Assembly: GCA_910576655.1 (NCBI GenBank)
Contig: CAJTJC010000011.1
Span: 1 to 64,000, forward strand
Direction of reading: 5' to 3'
Origin: an uncultured Christensenella sp.
GTDB lineage: Bacteria > Bacillota > Clostridia > Christensenellales > Borkfalkiaceae
DNA length: 64,000 nucleotides
The notes beneath the pieces were generated by a model. That model did not search any database and was not told the DNA's origin. It saw nothing but the letters and a program-made list of their open reading frames with translations. The position numbers and the translations under genes are program-made. Below, piece by piece: positions 1 through 7,413 of the stretch. The first letter of the stretch is position 1. Each line of letters begins with the position of its first letter.

Positions 1-170
1 TTATAGTAATTATCCTCCCGATTTCGGGAGGACGAGCAACGCGTTATTAAAACAGTACTCAGTACTGTTTTGCGTTGTCCGAGGTCGCCGTTGCCCTTGC
101 GGCGAGCGAGAAGGTAGTTGCCGGATTTCATGAAAGATTAAGGAAGTGTGTAAGCACTTCCTTATTTTTT
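1..170 (+). ncRNA. Structured intergenic segment, possible RNA gene cut by window edge
   Basis: No coding frame is supported here. The segment is dense in self-complementary stretches: CCTCCCG/CGGGAGG (14-31), AAAACAGTACT/AGTACTGTTTT with a one-base loop (49-71) flanked by CAACGC/GCGTTG, and CGCCG/CGGCG. It ends in a clear intrinsic terminator (140-170). That layout fits the 3' part of a small structured RNA or a long leader. I do not recognise the family, and the 5' end may lie before the window. A plain intergenic run of repeats is the alternative. Confidence 0.35.
140..170 (+). terminator. Intrinsic terminator before degV
   Basis: Nine-pair stem AAGGAAGTG/CACTTCCTT with a six-base loop, followed by ATTTTTT. 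It separates the structured segment upstream from the degV promoter. Confidence 0.8.
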
Positions 171-183
171 ATTGCATAAAAGG

Positions 184-231
184 TTGACATAGTAATAAAA
201 TATTGATATAATCTTGTTGATTAATCAACAA
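184..231 (+). promoter_or_regulatory. degV promoter with 18-bp palindromic operator
   Basis: Fully consensus sigma-A promoter: TTGACA (184-189), 17-base spacer, TATAAT (207-212). The perfect palindrome TTGTTGATTAATCAACAA (214-231) begins one base after the -10 box and covers the predicted transcription start, the classic place for a repressor operator. The regulator is unknown. Confidence 0.8.
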
Positions 232-244
232 GTTGAGGTGTATT

Positions 245-1093
245 ATGTCAATCAAATTAATAGTCGATTCGGCAAGCGATATTGACGCCGTCGAAGCCGA
301 AAAACGCAATATAACTATGCTACCTATGGAGGTTTCGTTCGGTGAGGAAACGTATTACGACGGCGTTAATTTGTCGCGTAACGAATTTTTTGAAAAGCTT
401 ATCGAAACGGACGTCTTCCCCAAGACCAGTCAGATAAACAAATTCCGCTTTGACGAGGCGTTCAAAAACGCGGTTGCCGACGGCAGCGGCGCGATATGCG
501 TCACAATGTCTTCGAAGCTGAGCGCGACTTATCAGAGCGCGGCTGACGCAGCAAAAAAATACGGCGGACAGGTGCGCGTTATCAACAGTAAAAACGCAAG
601 TATAGGCGAAAGAATTCTCATCGACTATGCGCAGCGGCTGATTTCCGAGGGGCACAGTCTTGACGAAATAGAAAGCAGTCTCAACGCAGCAAAGGGCAAG
701 ATACGCTTGCTTGCGCTTTTAAATACTTTGCAATATCTGCAAAAGGGCGGCAGAATTTCGCTTATGACGGCGTTCGCCGGCGGTCTGCTCAACGTAAAGC
801 CCGTTATAGCCGTCAAGGACGGCGAGGTAAAGCTTATAGGTAAAGCGCTCGGCTCGAAAAAGAGCAACAATCTTTTGACTCAGCTCGTTGAGAAAAGCGG
901 CGGCATAGATTTCGGTATGCCCTATGCAGTGGGCTATTCGGGACTGTCCGACGACCTTTTAAACAAGTATCTTTCAGACAGCGCGCATCTTTGGCATGGG
1001 CATACGGATGCCGTTCCGCCCTATCAGATAGGCAGCACGATAGGCGCGCACATAGGGCCCGGTGCAATCGCAGTCGCTTTTTTCGCAAAATAA
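245..1093 (+). CDS. DegV family fatty-acid-binding protein (FakB-like)
   Basis: About 282 residues, the usual DegV length. DegV/FakB proteins bind a fatty acid and present it to the kinase FakA for entry into phospholipid synthesis. Family marks are the N-terminal IVDSASD motif, the TSQ of 'KTSQIN', and 'LQYLQKGGRIS' with 'KPVIAVKDGEV' in the second half. I chose ATG 245 because GAGGTG (235-240) lies just before it; an upstream in-frame TTG at 233 would overlap that site. Transcribed alone from the palindrome-bearing promoter. No fakA is in the window, so the lipid role comes from the family. Confidence 0.9.
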   Translation: MSIKLIVDSASDIDAVEAEKRNITMLPMEVSFGEETYYDGVNLSRNEFFEKLIETDVFPKTSQINKFRFDEAFKNAVADGSGAICVTMSSKLSATYQSAADAAKKYGGQVRVINSKNASIGERILIDYAQRLISEGHSLDEIESSLNAAKGKIRLLALLNTLQYLQKGGRISLMTAFAGGLLNVKPVIAVKDGEVKLIGKALGSKKSNNLLTQLVEKSGGIDFGMPYAVGYSGLSDDLLNKYLSDSAHLWHGHTDAVPPYQIGSTIGAHIGPGAIAVAFFAK

Positions 1094-1106
1094 TTTACAA
1101 ATACTA

Positions 1107-1135
1107 TTTACAACTCCTTAAATGTATTGTATAAT
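1107..1135 (+). promoter_or_regulatory. Promoter of pyrophosphatase gene
   Basis: TTTACA (1107-1112), 17-base spacer, TATAAT (1130-1135); GAGAGG ribosome-binding site follows before ATG 1154. Confidence 0.75.
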
Positions 1136-1153
1136 GTCGTCGAGAGGTAACTA

Positions 1154-1684
1154 ATGAATATCTGGCACGACATTGACGGCAAGAGAATTGCCGAAAACAA
1201 ATTCGAAGCGTTGATTGAAATTCCGAAAGGCAGTAAAGCCAAGTACGAGTTGGATAAGGAAACGGGGCTGCTGCGGCTCGACAGAGTACTTTATACGTCC
1301 ACGGTTTATCCCGCTAATTACGGCTTCATTCCGCGCACGCTTGCCGACGACGGCGACCCGCTGGACGTACTCGTTTTATGCAATGAGACGATATACCCCA
1401 TGACTCTGGTCACCTGTATGCCGATAGGCGTAATCAAGATGGTTGACGGCGAAGAGCTCGACGAGAAGATTATCGCGGTTCCCATAGACGACCCCAACTA
1501 CAAGCATTTTTACGATATAAAGGAATTGCCGCCGCACGTGTTCGACGAAATGATGCACTTTTTCGAGGTATATAAGGCTCTCGAGCACAAGACGACGACG
1601 GTCAAGGAAATCTGCCACAAATACGAGGCGATTGAAATTATCCGCAAGTGCATTGAAAACTATAATAAAGCATACGTAAAATAA
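1154..1684 (+). CDS. ppa: Inorganic pyrophosphatase, family I
   Basis: Soluble enzyme of 176 residues that hydrolyses pyrophosphate to phosphate, pulling biosynthetic reactions forward. The family I signature DGDPLDVLVL is present near residue 64, with the metal-binding aspartates, and 'YPANYGFIPRTLADDGDP' just before it matches the conserved core. Length is typical for bacterial family I enzymes. Its own promoter and downstream terminator make it monocistronic. Clostridia more often carry family II or membrane pyrophosphatases, so this is a mild lineage marker. Confidence 0.95.
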   Translation: MNIWHDIDGKRIAENKFEALIEIPKGSKAKYELDKETGLLRLDRVLYTSTVYPANYGFIPRTLADDGDPLDVLVLCNETIYPMTLVTCMPIGVIKMVDGEELDEKIIAVPIDDPNYKHFYDIKELPPHVFDEMMHFFEVYKALEHKTTTVKEICHKYEAIEIIRKCIENYNKAYVK

Positions 1685-1690
1685 TTAATC

Positions 1691-1720
1691 GAACCGCGCG
1701 GAAAGTGCGGTTCTGTTTTT
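1691..1720 (+). terminator. Terminator after ppa
   Basis: Seven-pair stem GAACCGC/GCGGTTC (1691-1697/1707-1713) followed by TGTTTTT. It stops only a few bases before the ribosome-binding site of the next gene, so that gene depends on read-through or an unseen promoter. Confidence 0.8.
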
Positions 1721-1732
1721 AAGGTGGAAAAA

Positions 1733-3145
1733 TTGTCAGTATTGCCTTTAAAGTGTCGCGTATACGTTGTCGGTGATTCGACCGTGTGCGATTACGGCGC
1801 GAAGCCCGACAATTATTATTTGCCGCGCTTCGGCTACGGTACCCAGCTTTATAATTACTTTAACGCCGACAGGTCGCAGATAATCAATCTTGCGCTGTCG
1901 GGCAGAAGCTCGCTGTCTTTTCTCAGCGAGCGCAATTATACGTTGCTTAAAAATTCGCTGTCGCGGGGTGACTATCTCATTATAGGGTTTGGGCATAACG
2001 ACGAAAAAAGCGCGGACAAGGCAAGGTTTACGGACCCGACTGCGGACTTTAAAACGCCCGCTACGGTAAAGGCTCCCTCGTTTCAGTATATTCTTTACGA
2101 GTATTACGTCAAGCTTGCCGTGGACAGGGGTGCAATTCCCGTACTCTGTACGCCGATAGTCCGCTACGGCGAGGGGCAGGCTTGCGTTCACGTTACCGCC
2201 GACGGAGACTACGCCGCCGCGATTTTGAAGCTTGCCGAGGATACCGCCACGGCGGTTGTTGATTTGACGGGTTTAACCAAAAAATATTACGCCGAGCATG
2301 CGGATGCTGAATTTTTTCATGCGTTTACAACTTATAAGGGTGAGGATAAAACGCCCGACGGCATGGATAGGACGCATTTGAATAAGCTGGGCGCAAAGCA
2401 GATTGCCTATATGCTTTTGACAAACCTGCCCTACGACTGCCCTTTAAAGGCGTTTGTTAAGTCTGACCGTCCGCCCGATACGGCTACCGATTTTGCCGAT
2501 GCAGTAAATACGGGCTACGAAAAATACGATTATAACGGCTTTAATCCCGAACGATATCGGGCGAATAAGGTTATAGGGAACTGGTATAAAACGGCTGTCG
2601 GCGGTAATGCTGCGGGCTGCGGCTTCGGATATTCCGACGGGAAATTCACGGTCAAGTCGTGCGCGGAAAGCGGAATTATTGCCGCGGGCGATACTTTTGC
2701 CGCCGTATTCGTGCAGATAGACGAAAGCAAAAACTTTACCGCAAGCGCAAAGGCAAAGGCAGGGTGCGCCAACGGTGCGTTCGGGCTTATGCTGCGCGAC
2801 GACGTTTATATCGACGCTGACGTCGCGCCGAAGTCCAATTTCGTATCCGCAAGCGTTGCGGACGGCCAAGCAAATTTAAGCAGGGAAGCGTCCGTGCTTT
2901 CTTGCGGCGGGCGGATTGAATTTACGTCCGATACGCAATATGCGTTTACCGTCAAGCGCGTGGGGCAGGTGGTTGAGGTTACTGTAAGCCACGGAGATAA
3001 AACCGTTTTCAACAGGTTTACAGACGTTTCCTTCGTCGGCGTGGACAACACTAAAATGTACTTATGCCTGTTTGCAAGCGGCGGACTTACCGCCGAGTTT
3101 ACGGAAGTGTCTTTCAAAATAACCGGCGAAGCACAAGGCGCCTAA
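1733..3145 (+). CDS. SGNH/GDSL esterase, rhamnogalacturonan acetylesterase-like, with C-terminal beta-rich domain
   Basis: About 470 residues. The first ~240 form an SGNH hydrolase: GDST block ('VVGDSTVCDYG'), 'GRSSLSF' glycine block, 'GFGHND' asparagine block, and 'DRTHLNKLGA' with the catalytic Asp/His. This arrangement is like rhamnogalacturonan acetylesterases, which remove acetyl groups from pectin. The remaining ~200 residues look like a beta-sandwich of unknown role. No signal peptide is seen, so it probably acts in the cytoplasm on imported, acetylated oligosaccharides (inference). I prefer TTG 1733 because AAGGTGG (1721-1727) is well spaced from it; GTG 1724 lies inside that site. 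Confidence 0.8.
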   Translation: MSVLPLKCRVYVVGDSTVCDYGAKPDNYYLPRFGYGTQLYNYFNADRSQIINLALSGRSSLSFLSERNYTLLKNSLSRGDYLIIGFGHNDEKSADKARFTDPTADFKTPATVKAPSFQYILYEYYVKLAVDRGAIPVLCTPIVRYGEGQACVHVTADGDYAAAILKLAEDTATAVVDLTGLTKKYYAEHADAEFFHAFTTYKGEDKTPDGMDRTHLNKLGAKQIAYMLLTNLPYDCPLKAFVKSDRPPDTATDFADAVNTGYEKYDYNGFNPERYRANKVIGNWYKTAVGGNAAGCGFGYSDGKFTVKSCAESGIIAAGDTFAAVFVQIDESKNFTASAKAKAGCANGAFGLMLRDDVYIDADVAPKSNFVSASVADGQANLSREASVLSCGGRIEFTSDTQYAFTVKRVGQVVEVTVSHGDKTVFNRFTDVSFVGVDNTKMYLCLFASGGLTAEFTEVSFKITGEAQGA

Positions 3146-3177
3146 GTAAAAAATTTGTATATAACGATATATATTAA

Positions 3178-3210
3178 CGCACGGCTTTTTATAAGCCGTG
3201 CGTTGCTTTT
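3178..3210 (+). terminator. Terminator after SGNH hydrolase
   Basis: Ten-pair stem CGCACGGCTT/AAGCCGTGCG followed by TTGCTTTT. Confidence 0.85.
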
Positions 3211-3217
3211 GATAGAA

Positions 3218-3274
3218 ATAATGACGGAAGTAACTTCAGTTACTTCCGTCATTATGGCGCGGATGGTGAGATTT
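3218..3274 (-). repeat. Second copy of tRNA-Ser 3' end plus palindromic hairpin
   Basis: Bases 3255-3274 repeat exactly the last 20 nt of the tRNA-Ser gene at 3441-3460 (part of the T-loop, T-stem, acceptor strand, discriminator, CCA). On the minus strand the copy is followed by a 38-nt inverted repeat (3218-3255, 18-bp arms, two-base centre), just as the true tRNA is followed by one. The two palindromes share the core GAAGTAACT/AGTTACTTC but have different, still self-complementary, outer stems. A tRNA 3'-end copy is what tRNA-targeting integrases leave behind; here only about 130 nt separate the copy from the tRNA hairpin. Confidence 0.8.
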
Positions 3275-3403
3275 CGCCTTGGGCGGCGCGCACGGTTGAC
3301 GGCAAAAGCCGATTGCCGTCAAGTCTGCGGTAGAGCCCGCAGACCTGCGCAAAATAATGTTTTGCTTGCCTCCCCCTCAAATCTCGCGGCACCGCACATG
3401 AAA
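3275..3403. other. Non-coding, hairpin-rich spacer of tRNA-Ser locus
   Basis: Contains adjacent hairpins TTGACGGCA/TGCCGTCAA and GTCTGCGG/CCGCAGAC, which are enclosed by GCGCA/TGCGC and could fold as a three-way junction, then AAAATAATGTTTT. A short open frame runs across (3155-3424), but it reads through the tRNA echo and both palindromes and has no coding character. Confidence 0.5.
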
Positions 3404-3441
3404 ATAAATGCAGAAGTAACTTAAGTTACTTCTGCATTTAT
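3404..3441 (-). terminator. Perfect 38-nt palindrome, terminator of tRNA-Ser
   Basis: Two 19-base arms with no loop, beginning with the A of the tRNA CCA end on the minus strand and followed by TTTTC. Probably forms the terminator hairpin for tRNA-Ser. Confidence 0.7.
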
Positions 3442-3531
3442 GGCGCGGATGGTGAGATTTGAACTCACGCTGCGGTTTCCCGCACTACACCCTTAGCAGG
3501 GGCGCCCCTTGAGCCACTTGGGTACATCCGC
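3441..3531 (-). tRNA. tRNA-Ser (GCT)
   Basis: Reading the minus strand, acceptor strands GCGGATG/CATCCGC pair fully, with discriminator G and an encoded CCA. The anticodon loop has CTGCTAA (anticodon GCT, reads AGC/AGU). A long variable arm (GTGCGGGAAACCGCA) marks it as class II serine tRNA, and the T-arm is GTGAG-TTCAAAT-CTCAC. Length is 91 nt. Confidence 0.95.
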
Positions 3532-3631
3532 TCAAAGTTTAAGAATATTAAAGCTAAATAAATATAACATACTTTTGCGGCTTTGTCAAAGCATTAATTG
3601 ACGCTTTTAAAAATAAATTTATTCATAGCCG

Positions 3632-3660
3632 TTGCATAAAATACCGCGGTGTGGTAAAAT
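3632..3660 (+). promoter_or_regulatory. Promoter of small SGNH hydrolase
   Basis: TTGCAT (3632-3637), 17-base spacer, TAAAAT (3655-3660); AGGAGG at 3671-3676 precedes ATG 3683. Confidence 0.65.
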
Positions 3661-3682
3661 ATTAACAGATAGGAGGATAAAA

Positions 3683-4291
3683 ATGAAGATAGTATTTTTC
3701 GGCGATTCCATTACCGACAGCGGACGCGACAGAAACGACGTGCAATCGCTTGGCAACGGTTACGTAAAAATTCTTGCGGACAAGCTGCGCCCCATTTATC
3801 CCGACACCGATATAGAGCTAATCAATAAGGGCGTTTCGGGCGACGAGGTGGGCGATTTGCTTGCGCGCGTTCAAAGCGACGTTATCGCGCTTAAACCCGA
3901 CGCCGTGGTAATAATGGCGGGAATCAACAACGTAATACATAAATACAGTATGGGAAAGGAGCTTGACCTCGCCCGTTTCGAGCGGGATTTGACCGAGCTT
4001 TTAAGCCTTTTGAAGGGGGCGGGAATTACCGTTATATTCCTCGAACCGTTTTTGCTGCCCGCGCCCGACAAGCGCAGAATGCGCAGACTGTTCGACGAAG
4101 AGCTTGCTATTCTCGACAGGGTTGCAAGCTCGGTTGCGGACGAATTCGTCGCCTACGACGAGATGTTTAACGGGCTTGCGGAAAGCATACCCTACGCCGA
4201 ATATTCCCCCGACGGCGTTCACCCCACACATCGGGGCTCGCGCCTTATCGCGGATACCGCAATCAAGGCAATCAGAAAGCATTTGCTGTAA
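3683..4291 (+). CDS. SGNH/GDSL-family hydrolase
   Basis: Compact 202-residue SGNH hydrolase. Block I 'FFGDSITDSG' carries the nucleophile Ser, 'NKGVSGD' the oxyanion Gly, 'MAGINNV' the Asn, and 'PDGVHPTHRG' the catalytic Asp/His. No signal peptide, so cytoplasmic. Relatives include acyl esterases and thioesterases; the substrate cannot be read from the sequence. ATG 3683 is chosen because AGGAGG is ideally placed; the frame extends upstream but without a ribosome-binding site. It has its own promoter and terminator. It is not a close copy of the SGNH gene at 1733 and lacks that gene's C-terminal domain. Confidence 0.88.
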   Translation: MKIVFFGDSITDSGRDRNDVQSLGNGYVKILADKLRPIYPDTDIELINKGVSGDEVGDLLARVQSDVIALKPDAVVIMAGINNVIHKYSMGKELDLARFERDLTELLSLLKGAGITVIFLEPFLLPAPDKRRMRRLFDEELAILDRVASSVADEFVAYDEMFNGLAESIPYAEYSPDGVHPTHRGSRLIADTAIKAIRKHLL

Positions 4292-4324
4292 AAAAAGCAG
4301 AACCCGGCGGGTTCTGCTTTTTTG
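4292..4324 (+). terminator. Terminator after SGNH hydrolase
   Basis: Ten-pair stem AGCAGAACCC/GGGTTCTGCT followed by TTTTTTG; the left A-run makes it possibly bidirectional. Confidence 0.9.
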
Positions 4325-4356
4325 TTGAAAAAACGGTTTACTATTCGTTAAGCTGT

Positions 4357-4384
4357 TTGCATTATTGCCCGAATATGGTAAAAT
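4357..4384 (+). promoter_or_regulatory. Promoter of oxidoreductase/ECF-S operon
   Basis: TTGCAT (4357-4362), 16-base spacer, TAAAAT (4379-4384), about 20 bases ahead of ATG 4404 with GGGAGG between. Confidence 0.6.
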
Positions 4385-4403
4385 AAATACGGGAGGGTGA
4401 GTT

Positions 4404-5519
4404 ATGTTTAGTAACGTAAGAAAAAATTTCGGCTTCGGCTGTATGCGTCTGCCTATGAAGGACGGCGAGGTCGATTACGCCGAATTCAACAAAATGATTG
4501 ACATGTACATAGAAAACGGGTTCAATTATTTCGATACCGCGCACGGCTATCTGGGCGGCAAAAGCGAAACGGCAATCCGCGACTGTCTTGCGGCGCGCTA
4601 CCCGCGCGAAGCGTTTGTGCTTACCAACAAGCTTACAGGCGACTATTTCAAATCGGAGGCGGATATACGGCCGCTGTTCGAAAATCAGCTGAGGCTTTGC
4701 GGTGTCGACTATTTCGACTTTTATCTTCTGCACTCGCAGACCCGCGACAGCTACGCCTACTTTAAAAAGCTGCACGCCTACGAGCATGCTTTTCAGTTCA
4801 AAAAAGAGGGTAAGGTCAAGCACGTCGGGCTGTCCTTTCACGACACCGCAGAGGTGCTCGAAGGCATATTGAAGGACTATCCCGAAATAGAGGTGGTGCA
4901 GATTCAGTTGAACTACGTCGACTACGACGACCCTGCAATTCAGTCAAAGCAGTGCCTTGAAGTCTGCCGAAAATACGGCAAACCCGTAATCGTTATGGAG
5001 CCGGTGAAGGGCGGCAATCTCGTCAATCTTCCCGCGGAAGCGAAGAAGTATATCGATAATCTTAACGGCGGCAGTCCCGCAAGCTACGCCATACGCTTTG
5101 CGGCGGGCTTCGACGGCGTATTCATGACGCTGTCGGGTATGAGCAATATGCAGCAGATGGAGGACAACCTTTCGTATATGCGCGATTTTAAGCCGCTTGA
5201 CAAGCGCGAGCTGGAGGCAGTACAAAACGTGTGCAGGGTGTTCAAATCGATGAACCTGATTGCGTGTACGGCGTGCAGATACTGCACGGCGGGCTGTCCC
5301 CGCAGCATTTCCATTCCCGACCTGTTCGCCTGTATGAACACGAAAGAGCTGTATCACGACTGGAATGCGGATTTCTATTACAATACCCACGTTAAAAACA
5401 AGGGAAAGGCGTCCGACTGTATTAAGTGCGGAAAGTGCGAGGCGGTGTGCCCTCAGCATTTACGCATAAGAGAGCTTTTAGAGGAAGTCGCCTGCGCGTT
5501 TGAAAATAAAAGGAGTTGA
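4404..5519 (+). CDS. Aldo/keto reductase with C-terminal two-cluster ferredoxin domain
   Basis: 371 residues. Residues 1-280 form an aldo/keto reductase barrel: 'FGFGCMRLPMKDG' start, 'YFDTAHGYLGGKSE' with the catalytic Asp/Tyr, 'VLTNKL' with Lys, and 'LLHSQ' with His. The tail has two CxxCxxCxxxCP motifs ('CTACRYCTAGCP', 'CIKCGKCEAVCP'), each expected to hold a [4Fe-4S] cluster. Such fusions are widespread in anaerobes and probably link carbonyl reduction to ferredoxin electrons; the substrate is unknown. First gene of a tight operon with the ECF-S and DUF1893 genes, which suggests a shared but uncertain role. Confidence 0.92.
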   Translation: MFSNVRKNFGFGCMRLPMKDGEVDYAEFNKMIDMYIENGFNYFDTAHGYLGGKSETAIRDCLAARYPREAFVLTNKLTGDYFKSEADIRPLFENQLRLCGVDYFDFYLLHSQTRDSYAYFKKLHAYEHAFQFKKEGKVKHVGLSFHDTAEVLEGILKDYPEIEVVQIQLNYVDYDDPAIQSKQCLEVCRKYGKPVIVMEPVKGGNLVNLPAEAKKYIDNLNGGSPASYAIRFAAGFDGVFMTLSGMSNMQQMEDNLSYMRDFKPLDKRELEAVQNVCRVFKSMNLIACTACRYCTAGCPRSISIPDLFACMNTKELYHDWNADFYYNTHVKNKGKASDCIKCGKCEAVCPQHLRIRELLEEVACAFENKRS

Positions 5520-5521
5520 AT

Positions 5522-6064
5522 ATGACGGAAAAAACTTTACTTTACAGAATCAGTTTAAAAAGTCTTATATCTGCGGGCATAATCGCAATGGCGGTGGCTT
5601 TGCCGCAGATAGTGCATATTTTTGCGGGCGCGACGGGCGGCGTAAGGTGGCTGCCCATGTATCTGCCCGTTTTACTCGGCGGTTGCCTTTTGGGTTGGCG
5701 CTGGGGACTTGGTATAGGCGTACTTTCACCCGTTATAAGCTTTTTGCTTACGCTCGCTTCGGGAAATCCCATGCCCGCGCTTGCAAGGCTGCCGTTTATG
5801 ATTGCCGAGCTTGCCGTAATCGCCGCGGTTGCGGGAATGTTCGGTAAAAAAATCGAAAAGGACGTCAGGTTCGCATTGCTCGCCGCACTGCTTGCGCTAA
5901 TTGCGGGCAGGTCGGTTTTAATGCTTGCGTCGGTGATTTTTCAGTCAGTAACGCCTTTTACGCCTGCGGTAATTTGGGCGCAGATAAAAGACGGGCTGCT
6001 CGGCGCGGCTCTGCATATTATACTCGTCCCGCTAATCGTCGCCGCCGTCAGGGTGCGCAAATGA
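5522..6064 (+). CDS. ECF transporter S component
   Basis: 180 residues with about five or six hydrophobic helices. The 'LPQIVHIFAG' start and the helix 'MYLPVLLGGCLLGWRWGLGIG' followed by 'SPVISFLLT' match substrate-binding S components of energy-coupling-factor transporters, which take up vitamins or metal ions with a shared EcfA-EcfA'-EcfT module. No ATPase or T component is nearby, so it should use a module encoded elsewhere. ATG 5522 is preferred: AGGAG (5511-5515) is six bases upstream. It lies two bases after the reductase stop and overlaps the next gene by ATGA. Substrate unknown; a cofactor of the neighbouring reductase is one guess. Confidence 0.85.
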   Translation: MTEKTLLYRISLKSLISAGIIAMAVALPQIVHIFAGATGGVRWLPMYLPVLLGGCLLGWRWGLGIGVLSPVISFLLTLASGNPMPALARLPFMIAELAVIAAVAGMFGKKIEKDVRFALLAALLALIAGRSVLMLASVIFQSVTPFTPAVIWAQIKDGLLGAALHIILVPLIVAAVRVRK

Positions 6065-6471
6065 CCGATTTGCAGATAGCGAAAAGCGGGCTGACGGGGC
6101 ATACCGTCTGTCTATGTAAAGGGGGCAAAACTATCGTCAGCGATAAGCGCGGTATTTCTCCGATAATGGATTTTATTGCGGAGGGCGTTGATTTGCGCGG
6201 CTATGCCGTTGCCGATTTGGTGGTCGGCAAGGCGGTTGCAATGCTGTTTGCAAGGTGCGGCATATCAGCCGTATTTGCAAAAACGCTGTCGTACGGTGGC
6301 AAAGCTGTTTTGGAAAAGTACGAGATACCCTTCGGGTACGAAACGCTTACCGAAAAAATAATCAACCGCGCGGGCAACGATATTTGCCCTATGGAAAAGG
6401 CGGTTGCCTCAACCGAAGATTTAGAGGAAGCTTACGCGCTTTTAAAAGAAAAAATCAGCCGTACCGAGTAA
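6061..6471 (+). CDS. DUF1893 domain protein
   Basis: 136 residues, starting at ATG 6061 inside the ATGA overlap with the S-component stop, so translation is coupled. Recognisable DUF1893 features are 'SGLTGHTVCLCKGGK', 'SDKRGISPIMDFI', 'VADLVVGKAVAMLFA' and, near the end, 'NRAGNDICPMEKAV'. The domain resembles cytidine-deaminase-fold proteins, but no biochemical function is established. Conserved association with an ECF-S component and a ferredoxin-type reductase suggests a cofactor-uptake or cofactor-processing unit (inference). Confidence 0.85.
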   Translation: MTDLQIAKSGLTGHTVCLCKGGKTIVSDKRGISPIMDFIAEGVDLRGYAVADLVVGKAVAMLFARCGISAVFAKTLSYGGKAVLEKYEIPFGYETLTEKIINRAGNDICPMEKAVASTEDLEEAYALLKEKISRTE

Positions 6472-6488
6472 TCGGTGCGGCTGATTTT
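6452..6488 (+). terminator. Bidirectional terminator between DUF1893 gene and yitT
   Basis: Long stem AATCAGCCGtACCGA/TCGGTgCGGCTGATT (one mismatch) with loop GTAA holding the stop codon, then TTTTTA; the A-run on the left serves the opposing yitT transcript. Confidence 0.85.
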
Positions 6489-7375
6489 TATAATTCTCTG
6501 TCCTTGTGGTCCTTGTAACCCTCGCCGTAAATTTCCTTTGCACTTGTCACTATGGTGAATGCTCGCGGGTCTATCTCGTGAATATAGTCGCATAGCTTGG
6601 GATACTGCATTTTTTTAATTGCGCACATAATTATGCGCTTTGTGTCGCCCGTGTACGCGCCCTCGCCGTCAAGACAGGTTGCGCTTATGTCGAGGGAAAG
6701 TATTTTCTCGCAGAGAAGCGAAGCGTGCTCGGCGTCTGTAATGATGTACAAAAGCTTTGCCGATTCGTTTCCGTAAATCACCCAGTCCATAACCACTATG
6801 GTGATGATAAGCGACAGTACGGTATAAAAGGTAAGCGTGAAATTTTTGAAAAAAATTGCGGATATGCCGATAATCACCGTGTCGATAATCAGCGAGATTA
6901 CACCCGTTTTCAGGTACCGGAATTTCTTTCTTAAAAACTTGACGAGTATGTCCGTTCCGCCCGTCGTGCTGCCCATTCTGAAAACGAGCCCCATTCCTAC
7001 GCCGACCAGCACGCCGCCCACGGCGCCGGCGATAATAATATCTTCGGTCAGCGGCAGGTAATTTTTAAGCAGGAAGTTGAACAGTTCGATTAATAGCGAA
7101 GAAACTGTCGTTGCGTACAGCGAAGACAGAACGAAGGCTTTGCCGAAGGATAACGCGCCCAGAATGAACAGCGGCACGTTGAGAATGATTATCCATACGC
7201 CCGTCATGTCGAAAGGTGTAATATGGCTTAAAAGAATGGCAAGCCCGGATACTCCGCCTGCCGCGATTTTGTTCGCGTCGAGAAACAGCGCAATGCCAAG
7301 CGAAAAGAGCACGCACCCTGCGGATATAATAAGATATTGTTTTAAAATTTTCAGTGCAACGGTCTTTTTAGTCAT
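6488..7375 (-). CDS. YitT family membrane protein (DUF161 + DUF2179)
   Basis: 295 residues. The first ~200 hold five to six TM helices with the YitT marks 'NKIAAGGVSGLAILL', 'NVPLFILG' and 'FRMGSTTGGTDILVKFL'; the last ~85 are the cytosolic DUF2179 domain ('LLYIITDAEHASLLCEKIL ... GEGAYTGDTKRIIMC'). Members are conserved in Firmicutes; function is not firmly known (transport is suspected). The ATG at 7375 lies only nine bases after the -10 box of a perfect promoter and has no ribosome-binding site, so the mRNA is probably leaderless or nearly so. Confidence 0.9.
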   Translation of the reverse strand: MTKKTVALKILKQYLIISAGCVLFSLGIALFLDANKIAAGGVSGLAILLSHITPFDMTGVWIIILNVPLFILGALSFGKAFVLSSLYATTVSSLLIELFNFLLKNYLPLTEDIIIAGAVGGVLVGVGMGLVFRMGSTTGGTDILVKFLRKKFRYLKTGVISLIIDTVIIGISAIFFKNFTLTFYTVLSLIITIVVMDWVIYGNESAKLLYIITDAEHASLLCEKILSLDISATCLDGEGAYTGDTKRIIMCAIKKMQYPKLCDYIHEIDPRAFTIVTSAKEIYGEGYKDHKDREL

Positions 7376-7384
7376 TATTATATT

Positions 7385-7413
7385 ATTATAGCAAATTTTA
7401 CGGAAAGTGTCAA
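7385..7413 (-). promoter_or_regulatory. yitT promoter, near-leaderless
   Basis: Minus strand TTGACA (7413-7408), 17-base spacer, TATAAT (7390-7385). Transcription should start around 7378, about two bases before the start codon at 7375. Confidence 0.85.

Noticed and set aside
3155..3424. 89-residue open frame on the plus strand
   Set aside because: It runs through the terminator, the tRNA echo and the palindromes; composition follows the repeats, not codons.
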